Source: Curtobacterium sp. ISL-83 (GTDB lineage Bacteria > Actinomycetota > Actinomycetes > Actinomycetales > Microbacteriaceae). Taken from it: 64,000 bases of DNA. The DNA lies in NCBI RefSeq assembly GCF_018613895.1, contig NZ_JAGGPH010000016.1:1-64000 (forward strand), read 5' to 3'. Shown here in pieces: positions 63,694 through 64,000 of the stretch. The stretch's first letter is position 1. Every line of letters starts with the position of its first letter. A model generated the notes under the pieces. It made no database searches. It was not told where the DNA came from and saw only the letters and a list, made by a program, of their open reading frames with translations. Both the position numbers and the translations under genes were made by a program.

Positions 63694-64000
63694 ATGCAGA
63701 GTCGCACCCTCGGCCGTACCGGCCGCACCGTGTCCGTCATCGGCCTCGGCACCTGGCAGTTCGGCGGTGACTGGGGTCCCGTCACCGAGTCCGACGCCAA
63801 CGCCGTCATGGACGCCTCCGTCGAGTCCGGCGTCACTCTCTTCGACACCGCCGACGTCTACGGCGACGGCCGCAGCGAGCAGCTGATCGGCAGGTGGCGC
63901 CGCGCCAACGCGGACGTCCCGCTGACGATCACGACGAAGATGGGCCGCCGCGCCGACCAGGTGCCGTCGAACTACGTCGCCGCGAACTTCCGCGAGTGGG
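63694..64000 (+). CDS. aldo/keto reductase (truncated by window end)
   Basis: The first 102 codons of an aldo/keto reductase. LGRTGRTVSVIGLGTWQFGG, then TLFDTADVYGDGRSEQLIG with the catalytic Asp and Tyr, then ITTKMGRR with the catalytic Lys, are clear. NADPH-dependent carbonyl reduction is expected. The gene runs off the window. The start is leaderless by the same rule as many neighbours. Confidence 0.92.
   Translation, partial: MQSRTLGRTGRTVSVIGLGTWQFGGDWGPVTESDANAVMDASVESGVTLFDTADVYGDGRSEQLIGRWRRANADVPLTITTKMGRRADQVPSNYVAANFREW

Overview
The window is very GC-rich DNA from an actinobacterium, most likely a plant-associated member of the Microbacteriaceae, with Curtobacterium the best guess. 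The evidence is the codon use, the protein types (QNTG-ending PEP carboxylase, Nif3/coiled-coil pair, many AraC regulators, several secreted plant-wall glycosidases) and the many leaderless genes with a TAnnnT hexamer 6-7 bases before the start codon. The genus is an inference from general familiarity; no database search was possible.

Layout. 1-9.6 kb: a GC-only repeat, the coiled-coil/degenerate zinc-ribbon protein with Nif3, an uncharacterised protein, an RBBP9-type hydrolase, an AraC regulator, an RsbV/RsbW-like pair, a Bcr/CflA-type exporter and ppc. 9.7-11.4 kb: an iron module of heme oxygenase and a divergent siderophore-interacting reductase around a DtxR/IdeR-type box. 11.4-18 kb: a GIY-YIG-like protein, a GMC oxidoreductase operon with an unusual hydrolase/subunit-3 fusion, a zinc-finger/Vsr-like nuclease protein, a RES-Xre toxin-antitoxin pair and a DUF4287 protein. 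18-21.2 kb: an amino-acid ABC transporter operon. 21.6-25.5 kb: an operon of three overlapping flavin-dependent monooxygenases. 25.6-33.5 kb: small metabolic and stress genes, a secreted GH16 enzyme and an ArsR-CDF metal-efflux operon. 33.5-44.2 kb: an acyl-CoA synthetase, an Arr-type ADP-ribosyltransferase, three AraC regulators (one behind a 19-codon leader ORF), a secreted GH43 enzyme, a ScyD-like secreted protein and a second GH16 enzyme. 44.6-55.4 kb: membrane proteins, a cation transporter, a secreted phosphoesterase, a CAT-type acetyltransferase, and several small enzymes. 55.4-62.3 kb: a lipoprotein, a secreted GH6 cellulase, a cytoplasmic glycosidase, and an ECF sigma / membrane partner / LytR-CpsA-Psr operon. 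62.6-64 kb: a less GC-rich pocket of two small genes (one SdpI-like and frameshifted at a run of seven T) beside tRNA-Val, then a truncated aldo/keto reductase.

How the parts relate. Iron box, heme oxygenase and siderophore reductase form one iron-acquisition unit. GH6, GH43 and two GH16 enzymes are exported and fit growth on plant walls. The three monooxygenases overlap by 4 bp each and must be co-translated. Strong palindromes, several sharing a GGACGGGAGG core, sit between most converging or tandem transcription units and probably act as terminators.

The strongest leads are: the heme oxygenase with Gln where the proximal heme His is expected; the leaderless-start pattern at 29 genes; the hydrolase-GMC subunit 3 fusion; the leader ORF overlapping an AraC gene; the RES-Xre operator repeats beside a nuclease; and the frameshifted SdpI gene. 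No CRISPR array, prophage or insertion sequence was seen.
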